Made by a program: the position numbers and the translations under genes. The notes under the pieces were generated by a model, which was given only the letters and a program-made list of their open reading frames with translations, had not been told where the DNA came from and did no database searches. Of a DNA stretch of 32,693 nucleotides, positions 22,986-32,132 are shown one piece after another. The stretch lies in contig QZLH01000016.1 of NCBI GenBank assembly GCA_003833135.1, forward strand, positions 129,120-161,812, written 5' to 3'. Position 1 is the stretch's first letter. Each line of letters begins with the position of its first letter. Source of the DNA: Oehlia diaphana. Taxonomy: Eukaryota > Glomeromycota > Glomeromycetes > Glomerales > Glomeraceae.

Positions 22986-23143
22986 TAAACATAAAACTTA
23001 TATCTTTAACTGTTTAATTAACCAGTTAACCTCATCATAAATTAACTGAATAATTATCCAGTTAATTATCCGGTTAATTGCTCTGATTAATCAGTTTTTA
23101 ACTGGTTAAGATTTTTTGACCAGTTCCAATCCCTAGATATGTC

Positions 23144-24199
23144 ATAATAGGATTAATTGTTTTAGGAAATTAAGTGATATAATATTGGGAACTAATGAAA
23201 AAATAATTAATCTTATAGATGGTTCCATGAAGAACCTAAGTAATAGGAAAAAGATTGATAATGATTTATATATAGAATTATTATTTATGGAAAAAATGAT
23301 CAAAGATAATGAAATGGAAATAATAGATTATATAGGAGAAGATAGAAAATCAGTAGAAAATTTAGGAAAAAAGCAAGGAAAATATTAGAAAATAAAGAAG
23401 ATATAAATTATAGATTTGAACTAGATGAAGCTTTGTTAATCAATGAATACAATGTAATTTGGAAAAAGAACATTATAACAGGAGGATATAGAAAATGGCA
23501 TAAAAAAATAACAGAAGCATTATGGAAAAATGAAATTTTGAATAGTGAAAATTAAATGATCTTTCATATATAATTTTAAACAAGAATATGATTGGAATAT
23601 GACATTGGAATTCATTAGCAACAGAATTAATTTCATGAATAGACAATGTAATGAAAAAGATACTAAAGATAGATCATATAGATTAAAAATTTATAAAAGA
23701 ATTACCCACATACGAAATGTTATTAAAGAGTATAATCACGTGCTACTGCGGAGAATCACTATTGACTTCGTGAGAAATACTGAAGGAATTATAGACGATA
23801 CAATGTAAAAGATGCGATAAAGGAGATTGGAAACACATTTGGATCTGTGAAATGAATGAAACAGAGATTGATATGATAATTAAAGAGTCAATTTATAACT
23901 TTGAAACGATTCTAGAAAAAGATAATAACAAAGAAGAAGCAGTTTTATTAAGAAAAATTAACTTTGATTTCATAAGAATTATCTAACAACCTTCAGTAAT
24001 TTTGAGAGGTAAAAGTAGAGCATGGGAATTATTAAGAGGAGTGTATAACGTAAATTTTAATAAATTATCCACCAAAAAAGAAACCAAAAATATTATAAAA
24101 AAGCTTTGGAACTTTATATACGAAGAAATCAAAAGAAAGATCTGGATAAAAAGATGTGATGACCTAGTAGAAATCGAGGTTTGGACAAAAGAACATTGA
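23144..24199 (+). pseudogene. LINE ORF2 remnant, right part (outer element)
   Basis: Continues the frame interrupted by the hAT. Pieces: ILGTNEKIINLIDGSMKNLS (23185 frame), a stop, then 23599-23803 (YNHVLLRRITIDFVRNTE), and in a shifted frame a zinc ribbon CKRC-x6-HIWIC at 23804-23848, followed by NFETILEKDNNKEEAVLLRK and RGKSRAWELLRGVYNVNFNK (24002 frame), and KRKIWIKRCDDLVEIEVW near the end. The CX2C...HIWIC ribbon and the KIWI-x2-CD motif match the inner LINE at 20255 and about 20595, so both copies come from one broad family although their DNA has diverged. Stops and frameshifts make it inactive. Confidence 0.65.
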
Positions 24200-24579
24200 A
24201 GAGAAGAATAACAAAAGAGGTAAGATTAATGGTAAAAGGGATATTAGTGATAAAATTAAAAAAAAAAAAGAAAATATAGAAAAAAACAGAAAAAAATAAA
24301 TTTAAAAAAAAATTAGATTAATAACGTTAAAAAGGTGAAGTGATGGATGGATCAAATATTAGAGATAAATGGGACTTAATAGTCAAAATATAGGAAATAA
24401 TATTACATAATTAATTAATAATTAGAATAAAATTTGTAATTCATAGTTTACAATATTTTTTAGGATAGGACAAACTTAGTTATAGGGGATTAGAAAATTT
24501 AATTTTCTATACTCTAGGTGTTTTAAATTTAATTATGTAATCTTTGATTTAAAATAATTAATAAAACGTGTTACTATTT

Positions 24580-24596
24580 AAAAAAAAAAAAAAAAA
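24580..24596 (+). other. Poly(A) tail of the outer LINE
   Basis: Seventeen A residues follow about 380 bp of A+T-rich 3' untranslated sequence and the word AATAAAA (24560-24566). The flank CTACAAAGCTACC was not found upstream in the window, so no target duplication could be paired. Confidence 0.65.
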
Positions 24597-25908
24597 CTAC
24601 AAAGCTACCTAATCAAATATGTATATTTTTTTTCTTTTTTAATTTAATTTACCATTAAAAAGTTGAAATGTTTTATAAAATTATTTTTAATTTTTTAAAT
24701 TACACTTTTACATTTTTTATTATTAAATTATTATATATGTGTTTCTTTTTTGAAAAAATTACTTTTAAATAAGATTCATTATACTGTAATTCAGAATTTT
24801 TAATTATAATGTGATTAATCATCCTCAAAGGTTATTCATGTAATATTATAATTCCTATAGTTTTCAGCACGATTAGCATTATCTCATCGTACCTAAAAAT
24901 AATTAATAACATCTTATTTATTATATCATATCGTACCATACTACTTTACTATATGCTCCTATTAATTACAGTTTAATTATACTTTTTATATACTTTCACT
25001 ATCATAACAACATGATCTTGTTGAATATTGTTTAATAAAAACCTTGTGATTATCTCATTATCACTATATAATAAAGTAAGGCTTATCAGCATTGTTTAAT
25101 ATTAAGGAAACTTATTTTGAAAGACTGGAATAAAATAATAAAAAAACAATTTTACAAAAGATAAATTCTATAAGGAATATTAAAATTGGTCAAAGAAATT
25201 GGCTAATGCAGCTTAAGCTTAAAACAAGCTTCTCAAATGAGCTTGATGTAATGGTATAACGGTTAGGATAGTGTTGGAGATTACCGATTAATAGTTAAGG
25301 TACTTTATAAAAATATTTAAATTAATTAATTTATCAATTTAAATACCAATGAGTTATTTTATTAAATTAGTTTCAAAACTGGGCTTTATTTAAAAATGTT
25401 ATTTATCAGCAACGATTAAAATGTTATGCGATATATAGTAAATGAAAATTGTGGGCTAAGGATAAGTTATTAAAAATAAAAATAGAAACAAAATTAATCG
25501 TAAATTAACTTAGGCGATATAAAGTTAAAAATTCGGTTCTTATATCAAAATTTGCTCAATTTGATGCAGGCGCACGGATTTTAATTTTATAGAACAAAAA
25601 ATTTTAAACCAATAAAATTTGAGATTTATTGTAAATTGTATTATGTATTTATTATGTATTGATTTACATATCAAGTTAATTCAAGTTTTTAGTTCGATTT
25701 TCATGAACAATTTAATAAATACAATATGAATTAAGCATGGGAATCATTTTTTAAATATATAAGTCATAAAGATCTTTGGCGAAAAAAAAATACTCCTTAA
25801 ACGAATTTATAAAGCAAATATGCATCTTGCATGTATTATGATATTAGAAATTAAACAATCGTTTTGGTTTCCTTTTTTTGACTGCGCCCCTTATAGAAAA
25901 TTGCATAT
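24597..25908. other. Non-coding stretch with a tRNA A-box-like word
   Basis: No gene is seen. TGGTATAACGGTTAGGATA at 25252-25270 resembles the D-arm (box A) of a tRNA-Asp/Glu type gene, but no B box (GGTTCGANTCC) follows, so it is not a tRNA gene. A TTATAG acceptor-like site lies at about 25892-25897, just before the next gene. Confidence 0.55.
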
Positions 25909-28370
25909 ATGGAAAATTTTAAAAAACGCGTTAAGATATACTTTCTTCAACCTTGTATGAATTCATTTTTTTTTTTGAATATGCCATTTGCAAATATTCG
26001 CATCTCTAAAGGGTCACAAGTTCTCCATGGCTGGTACATCCATCCCCTTCCCTATGAAATGTTGTTAAAAGATTTTTTTATGAAGCTCATTAATAAAGAA
26101 ATATCATCAGCACTCCGAACAATTTACCGAATACTAACAGGTGACATTTCTGCGGCTAAAAATGCAATTGAAGCAAAAGTTGATGAACGTGTTAAACTTG
26201 CTTTAGAACTTGGAGACTCAGAGATTACCATAGATTTACGTGAATATAACAATGGTCAGCCTGGCAAATATAATGATTTTTGGAAAATTACAGCTCAGTT
26301 TCTTGCAGGAAAAGCAGCAGATACTGTAACTGCTGTAAATGAATGCAGGCATGATACAGTCGTACATCTTGCAACTGCAATTTCAGTGAATGACCTTTTG
26401 CACCAAATTAAACATGAGTGTTCACCTGAAATATTGATTCCTAGTGCACAATGGTTACAATTACAGTTTTGGCCAAAGAATCCAATATGGCTTAGTAGCC
26501 TGCAATTTACCAGTCATTTACCTCTAAAATTTATGATTCAGACATGACAACTGCGAGCTAATCATCAAGATGCCCATTACGCATCAGCATTATTTCGATA
26601 TGAGAAGGAATTTACAGTAAAATTTCGTGAGATCACAAATATGATTTTTCTAGATGATAAACATCGTTGCAAGGTTGGTGAACCTGGATTTCCTGTTGCT
26701 GCAATAGAGAGGGGAAAGAAAGTAGTTGTTAGTAAAGACACCACATTCACAGTAGCTGATCATGATTTTACAAAAATGGGAATTATACCAAGTGTAGTGA
26801 TGATATGTGACATTCCAGAATCGATCAATGGTGATTTCTATGCAGGAAAAGTACGCATTGGATTAAAGGATCCAATTTTTCAACCTTCCTCACCTCTCCG
26901 ACATGCAACAGAATTGTTTAATATACTACTTGATGAAAATCTTTATGACAAGCTTGTGTTATGTCTCTATACAGATGGTGGCCCAGACCATCATTGTACA
27001 TATACCCGAGTCCAACTCTTGTATATTTGTCTTTTTCTTACATTAGATCTTGATTATCTTGTTGCAGTCTGAACTCCACTACAACATTCATGGAAAAATC
27101 CTGTTGAGCGTATTATGTCAATCCTGAATCTAGGACTTCAAAGTGTTGGTTTGATGCGAGCTGAAATGAATGATCAGTCTGAAAACCTAATGAGTAAATG
27201 TGGCACAATAAACGAAATCCGCAAAATTGCAGAGGAGAATTCTAACCTGAAGGAAGATCTAATTATAAGCCTTCAAGTTCCAATTAATTTGATTTATGAT
27301 GTGTTTAACCGCCAAGCTCTCAAAGGTGAGCCTTTCAAAACATTTCCAGCAGCATTAGAAATGGAAATAGAAAGGTTTTGGGAAACAATTCAAATTGTAG
27401 ATGATAGTGTTACTCATGAAGATCGTACTGCAGAACATATAAAATGAAGAGTAAATAAAATTCTGATTAATTTTTACATAAAAAAACTTCCATTAATGTA
27501 ACTTTGTTATAGGAATATATGCAAGAATTCTTAGAGCACTGTTGTAAGTCAAAGCATTACTTTTTTTCAATCAAGAAATGTGGTGAATCAACTTGTACTA
27601 TTTGCCATCCTATTCATTGTTCAACAGAAGATTTTGAACAATTGCATCATCTTCCAGATCCAGTACCTGGTAAAGACCTGCATTACATACCATTTGAAAA
27701 GCTATATAGTACACCAACAACAGAAGATCATAGACCTTCGTTTAAGGATGCTAAAGCAAAAAAAAAAGAAAATATGACAACCATAAAAGTGAAACACAGT
27801 ATGCCATTCTGCCCTTCTGCTGTACGTGCAAAAAATGTTGGTGTTGTTGTAAATTGTGCTGAGTGTGAGAAACCACATCTATTATTCAGCACTAGGAAAT
27901 TGTCCAAAAAGGATAGGACAAGGCTACAAAGTTTCTTAGACACAATCTTCTATACCTGTGGCATGTCATTTCATAATATATGCGATTTAGCAATAACTAC
28001 ACCCGTACCATCAAAGCAACATGATGAAATAGAAAATTTAGATAAAGAGGATAATTGTAATGAAGACAAACCTGAAAACTCAGATGATGAGAATAAATCT
28101 GATAACAATATAGAGGATTCTATTCGTGAACTTTTTTCAAGAGTTTTTGTTAATGATTCTTGGTCTTGTACGTCACAGATTGAAAAATCATATTATTCAG
28201 CTGGAATCTATCTGGACATTTGCATTGAGTGTGGAAGCTTGGATATTAACAAAACAGCAGAAGACAAATTCCCACATTGCAGTAGTTGTAGTGATAATAC
28301 TGCCATTTCAAAAAAATGTCTAAAGTGGAAACAGGGTGGTAAAAATAAGGTAAAGCGTATGAAGATTTGA
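25909..28370 (+). pseudogene. DDE-transposase-like protein with Cys-rich C-terminus, three in-frame TGA
   Basis: One frame from ATG 25909 to 27450, then a 62-nt intron, then 27513-28370: 800 codons including three internal TGAs (codons 213, 388, 513). The N-terminal half ends with LQFWPKNP (about 185-192). A D-D-E-like order follows: DDKHRCKVGEPG (D249/D250), TDGGPDH (D356, D360) and NPVERIMSILN (E400). The C-terminal part has CGESTCTIC, CAEC, an acidic stretch, and CIECG...CSSC, suggesting zinc ribbons. I recall similar uncharacterised proteins as multicopy genes in mycorrhizal fungi and invertebrates. The transposase assignment is inference, and no TIRs or target duplication were found. Protein-like sequence runs through every stop, so inactivation looks recent. 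The start is uncertain because an upstream acceptor-like site could mean an earlier exon. Confidence 0.7.
27451..27512 (+). other. Spliceosomal intron, 62 nt
   Basis: Begins GTAAAT and ends TTATAG. It joins codon AGA (27448-27450) to GAA (27513-27515) in phase 0, linking the DDE-like region to the Cys-rich region in one protein. Its size and A+T richness fit short fungal introns. Confidence 0.75.
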
Positions 28371-29342
28371 TTAAGACAATTATTTTTTTTTTAATTTCAC
28401 ATTTAGCAGCGCAGCATGTATATTAAAACATTTGATAAAACATTTAATATTTTAAGCTTAAATTTAAAAACAGTTTTAAAAAAGTTTTTATATTTGACGT
28501 TGGTACATTCATGTGAGTTAAATTTGATTGGTTATCATAAAAAAAAATTAAAAGTTCAGAGTGTCACTTTATCGACATGGGCGGGATATGAGAACTGAAT
28601 TTTTAACTTTGTCTCGCCTTATTAGTTTAGATTTTTTTTTGGAAGTGGTATAGCAGATTTTTAAAAATCAATTTTAGAATTTTATTCAAGTTACGTATGA
28701 AAGTTAATTATAGAGTAAAATATAAGATTGAAAATATTATTAACTGTTAAATTTTATGGTGATTAAAATTAATTGTACAGGAGTGCTTAAATTGCTTAAT
28801 GGTATGATGCACGCCCATACAATAACAATATTATTATTTGGACCAGAATGACCACATTTTAATTAAACTAGAAATATAGAAAAAGGGTCAGGTTTGAAAT
28901 TTGGTGACTAAAATGCTAACAAATATTTATTTAATTTGACATGACAGACAAATTTAGGGGTATTTCATGAATCCGCCATGATGATGTACATGATGCCCGT
29001 GTAATAATTAATTAAAATTATCAATTTTTTTTTAAACCTATTGTTGGTTTCATTAGGGGTTGAGGTTAGTCCCTATCCAAATATATTAATATTGTTGGAA
29101 GAAATTATTATTAGTGCATTTATTACTGATGAATGTTTTTTTTTCTTAAAACCAATAATATTTTATTTTGTTATAAAACTTGAATACAATATAAATAATA
29201 CATAATAATTCCCTTAATAGATACTGTATAACAATTATAATAAAAATGAAAAGAAAAAATAAAAATAAAAAAATGATAAAAATAAAAACTTAAAGAAGGG
29301 GATCAATATAAATTATAAATATACAGTACACATCTCTAATTA
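28371..29342. other. Non-coding stretch between the DDE-like gene and the F-box gene
   Basis: No convincing gene. GATGCACGCCCATACAATAA (about 28806) and GATGCCCGTGTAATAATT (about 28992) are similar words 185 bp apart. The right part is the 3' flank of the F-box gene. Confidence 0.55.
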
Positions 29343-31058
29343 CTAATACATCTCATCTATAAATTCATGGGCTTTAATATATAAATCATTATATTCTTTA
29401 ACTTTAATATTATATAATTCAAATTCCTTCAATTCATCTGTCATATTAAACAAATCTTTTCTACACTGATGTACATTATTTTCACTTACTAGGATTTCTA
29501 TATATCCTCTAATAGCTAAATATTCAGCAATATTTTCTTTTATAATATATTCCTTTACATATGGTAAAATATCATTAACTAATATACTAATTTTTAATAA
29601 AAATTTCTTAATGAAAATATTTTTTAAATTTTTTAAAAATACTTCCCAAATACTTTTTGTAATCTCAGTACTACAACTTAAATTCAAATATTCTAATTTA
29701 CAAGGAAGAACATTTGCTAATCTTAAAAATAATTCTATCATAGACTCATCATCTTTACCATATAAAATAAAAGCAGATATGGAAAGATAATTAAGGTTTT
29801 GTTCGAAAATTTTGACTGAATCCAATACAATATGAGCTTTCTGAATACTAGTTGTATATATATCAAAAAATCTAATATTTTTACAATAATTACTAATAAT
29901 TTCTAATACCCTGTATTTTAATTCACAATTTACAATTGACTCGAAACCAATATTTTCTAAATAATCACCAAATTTTTGAAATAATGATTCAATTTGTAAA
30001 TTTTTATCTTCATCCTCTGATCTGAAAACATATTCATTCCTTATAAATAAAGATCTTAATTTAAATGGTTTGTTAAGATCAATGATTTGTTGAATAAAAT
30101 TAGTATTAAAAATAAGACAATCAAGTATATGAATGGATTCTAAAACACTTAATTGTTCAAATGCCTCTTTTAAACGTAATATATTCCTAAAATCAATTTT
30201 ATGAAATATAATTATCTTTAAAGGGTTTGTATTATTAGTACCACCTATGATATTATATAATGGTATACTAGTATCAAAAATATAAGCACCATATATATAT
30301 TTACTATGTGCAATAACAATTTTTTTAAGATTTTTTTGTGAGTTAATAATCTTTGATAATTGGTTTTCAATTGTCATATGATTATGACCAAAACTTTCAT
30401 ATTTTGAAAATCTAATATGAAGTAATGAAATTAAATTGCAATTATAATAAAAACATTTTAAAAATTTAAAATCTAATTTATGTTTTAAAATTTCTTCATT
30501 AAAATAAAGGTTTAAATTTTTTATATTATTAATGAATTTTGGATTTTGTAAGATTAATTTAAAAGCAGAATTAAAATATTTTCTGCTTATATGATAATTA
30601 TATGCAATTTCGATTTCAAAAGTATTTAATTTAGCTTCATTTTCAATAAATACTTTAATTAATAATAAAAAAATACGTCCTTTTGAACAAGCAAACGTCA
30701 TGTTAGTTTCAACCCAATTTACAATAGTGGAACACATGTTTTGTGTATTTATACATTTAATAAAATTAGAATAATTAAATAATGTATTTGAAGGAATTAC
30801 ACTATTATTAATTCCACACCTATTTAATTGTGTTTTGTCTTTCTCGCTTATTTTTTGTAAGTAAATTTCAATAAAGTGAAAATTTTTAGGATTTTTCATT
30901 GAAAACGGGTCTTTCCACAATAATGGAATTACAATTTGACACCAAAATCTATTAACTAAAATACACGAATGTAATGTTGGAATGTCATTTCGAAAGTATT
31001 GCATAATATCATATGTTAATTCGGGAAAATCTCCTAACATTACTTTTGAGCATGCCAT
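29343..31058 (-). CDS. F-box protein with degenerate leucine-rich region, 571 aa
   Basis: A single intronless open frame from ATG (31056-31058) to TAG (29343-29345). Residues about 9-52 form an F-box: DFPELTYDIMQYF...LHSCILVNRFWC...IPLLWKDP, with the conserved leucine/proline start and the V-x-R-xW end. F-box proteins recruit substrates to SCF ubiquitin ligases by binding Skp1 here. The rest (about 150-540) is an irregular series of leucine- and isoleucine-rich segments such as LKNLNLYF, LESIHILDCL, LNYLSI and LEYLNLSC, usual for the substrate-binding part in the greatly expanded F-box family of Glomeromycotina. The substrate is unknown. No signal peptide or membrane segment is seen. A decayed relative lies at 5395-6000. 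This is the only clearly intact protein gene in the window. Confidence 0.93.
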   Translation of the reverse strand: MACSKVMLGDFPELTYDIMQYFRNDIPTLHSCILVNRFWCQIVIPLLWKDPFSMKNPKNFHFIEIYLQKISEKDKTQLNRCGINNSVIPSNTLFNYSNFIKCINTQNMCSTIVNWVETNMTFACSKGRIFLLLIKVFIENEAKLNTFEIEIAYNYHISRKYFNSAFKLILQNPKFINNIKNLNLYFNEEILKHKLDFKFLKCFYYNCNLISLLHIRFSKYESFGHNHMTIENQLSKIINSQKNLKKIVIAHSKYIYGAYIFDTSIPLYNIIGGTNNTNPLKIIIFHKIDFRNILRLKEAFEQLSVLESIHILDCLIFNTNFIQQIIDLNKPFKLRSLFIRNEYVFRSEDEDKNLQIESLFQKFGDYLENIGFESIVNCELKYRVLEIISNYCKNIRFFDIYTTSIQKAHIVLDSVKIFEQNLNYLSISAFILYGKDDESMIELFLRLANVLPCKLEYLNLSCSTEITKSIWEVFLKNLKNIFIKKFLLKISILVNDILPYVKEYIIKENIAEYLAIRGYIEILVSENNVHQCRKDLFNMTDELKEFELYNIKVKEYNDLYIKAHEFIDEMY

Positions 31059-31183
31059 ATTGCAGACAAAGGAAGAAAAAGGGGAATATTTTTTTTGAAG
31101 AAAAGTTTTTTTTTTTTTTTTTAAATAAAAATTTAGATTATTTAATTAGGATAAATTTAGAGTAGTTTCTTCCCTAGTCTTGA

Positions 31184-31201
31184 CATATATGATCATATAT
31201 G
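31184..31201. repeat. 18-bp perfect palindrome
   Basis: CATATATGATCATATATG is fully self-complementary and lies about 125 bp upstream of the F-box start codon. It may be a dimeric regulatory site or chance in A+T-rich DNA. Confidence 0.6.
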
Positions 31202-31267
31202 ATGATCAGGTGATGTACTATTCCATTTATAGATAACAAGGACTGCCAATCTTAGCATGTTGTAAAA

Positions 31268-31345
31268 ACAACAAGTCACTTGTTGTAAATCAACATATAA
31301 AACAACATGCCACTTGTTATAAAACAACAAGTTACTTGTTGTTTT
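31268..31345. promoter_or_regulatory. Cluster of three ACAACAAGT-n-ACTTGTTGT palindromes
   Basis: Two perfect odd palindromes, 31268-31286 (9-bp arms around C) and 31321-31345 (12-bp arms around T), share the core ACAACAAGT/ACTTGTTGT. A third, imperfect copy lies at 31301-31320. They sit 210-290 bp upstream of the F-box gene. They could be operator-like sites for a dimeric factor, or the remains of an inverted-repeat transposon end. Function is not shown. Confidence 0.45.
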
Positions 31346-31534
31346 TCATGTCGATCATACAATGATTTCCATTTATTCCATTTATAGCGTCTTACCGATT
31401 ATTTGGAGTTTAAAACACATCACAATTTTGATAATATCACCTTTTCAAACACGAAAAAAAATAAAAAAAATATTATATATTATATATTAAATTTAATAAA
31501 AAAAAAAATATTTAGTAATATGCAAAAAATCATT

Positions 31535-31690
31535 GAGATTTTTTCTTTATAGAAAATTCATTACTAGAGAATTTTTTAATAGGGAAGGTATTTTTTGATA
31601 TAGTAATTCTTTTGAATTTTTTTTTAATAAGAATGTTTTTGATGGAGGATTTCTATTAGAAATTTTTCTTTAATAGGGGATATTTTTTTT
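31535..31690 (-). repeat. Inverted copy of the 7117-7740 repeat family
   Basis: Read on the minus strand, this segment matches the units at about 7308-7381, including the exact 19-mer TATCCCCTATTAAAGAAAA (31664-31682), followed by CATCAAAAACATTC and TTATTAAAAA as in the other array. No coding capacity. Confidence 0.75.
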
Positions 31691-31919
31691 TTTTTTTTTT
31701 TATAAAATTTATTGGAAAATTTATTGGAAAATTTTTATTAATGTAATTGATTTAATTTTTTTTAATTTTATTCTTAATATATAGTATAATTTCGGAATTT
31801 TTTTTAATTTTTATTTTATTTATAATACTATATTTTCTTCTTTTTATCTTTAATTAACATAATTAATAGTATTCTTTTTTGATTTATATTAGCATACTTT
31901 TTTAATTATAAATTTTATC

Positions 31920-32047
31920 TCTAAACATCGCCTGGGTCTTCAATCACGTGACAGATTTAATATCTTTGATTGGCCAGATTGGCCACATGATCGCGTCATG
32001 TTTATCGAATCTCGTTTTCAGTATTGGTTCGTTTCCTCAGTCTCAAG
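31920..32047 (+). promoter_or_regulatory. Probable promoter and first non-coding exon of a downstream gene
   Basis: This patch is less A+T-rich than its flanks. It holds TCACGTGA (31946-31953), inverted CCAAT words (ATTGG) near 31970 and 32025, GATCGCGTCATG around 31990, and then CTCAAG directly before a strong intron start at 32048. No TATA box is evident. The coding part would lie beyond 32693. Confidence 0.4.
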
Positions 32048-32132
32048 GTATTTTTCTTTTCTTTTATTTTTATTTCTAACTTATATTCTGTTTACATTTT
32101 GTTTCTTACTAACTCTATTTCATTATTTTTAG
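32048..32132 (+). other. Probable 5'-leader intron, 85 nt
   Basis: GTATTT donor at 32048, exact branch-point consensus TACTAAC at 32107-32113, and a pyrimidine-rich TTTTTAG acceptor ending at 32132, 19 nt beyond the branch site. The order and spacing fit a fungal intron. A second TACTAAC at 32250-32256 followed by ACCCAG at 32310-32315 suggests another, but TTTCTTACTAACT is itself locally repeated, so that one is weaker. Confidence 0.5.

Larger units (their letters stand above)
15189..23135 (+). mobile_element. hAT DNA transposon, 7.9 kb, with nested insertions
   Basis: Both ends carry TAGGGATTGGAACTG as inverted repeats. The flanks are GATATATC (15181-15188) and GATATGTC (23136-23143), an 8-bp target duplication with one mismatch. 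Both subterminal regions (15203-15330 and about 22990-23110) are packed with AACTGGTTAA/TTAACCAGTT words, typical of hAT transposase-binding arrays. The interior has a plus-strand hAT transposase pseudogene, a coiled-coil fragment, an antisense gypsy integrase and a nested LINE. The element sits inside a LINE: removing it with one target copy restores the same reading frame for at least eight codons beyond the junction. The original element was probably about 3-4 kb; the excess is later insertion. Confidence 0.85.

Noticed and set aside
25252..25325. tRNA gene
   Set aside because: Box A resemblance only; no box B, and no acceptor or anticodon stem pairing found.
27580..28323. Overlapping frames within the DDE-like gene
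   Set aside because: They are shadows of the Cys-rich exon in other frames.
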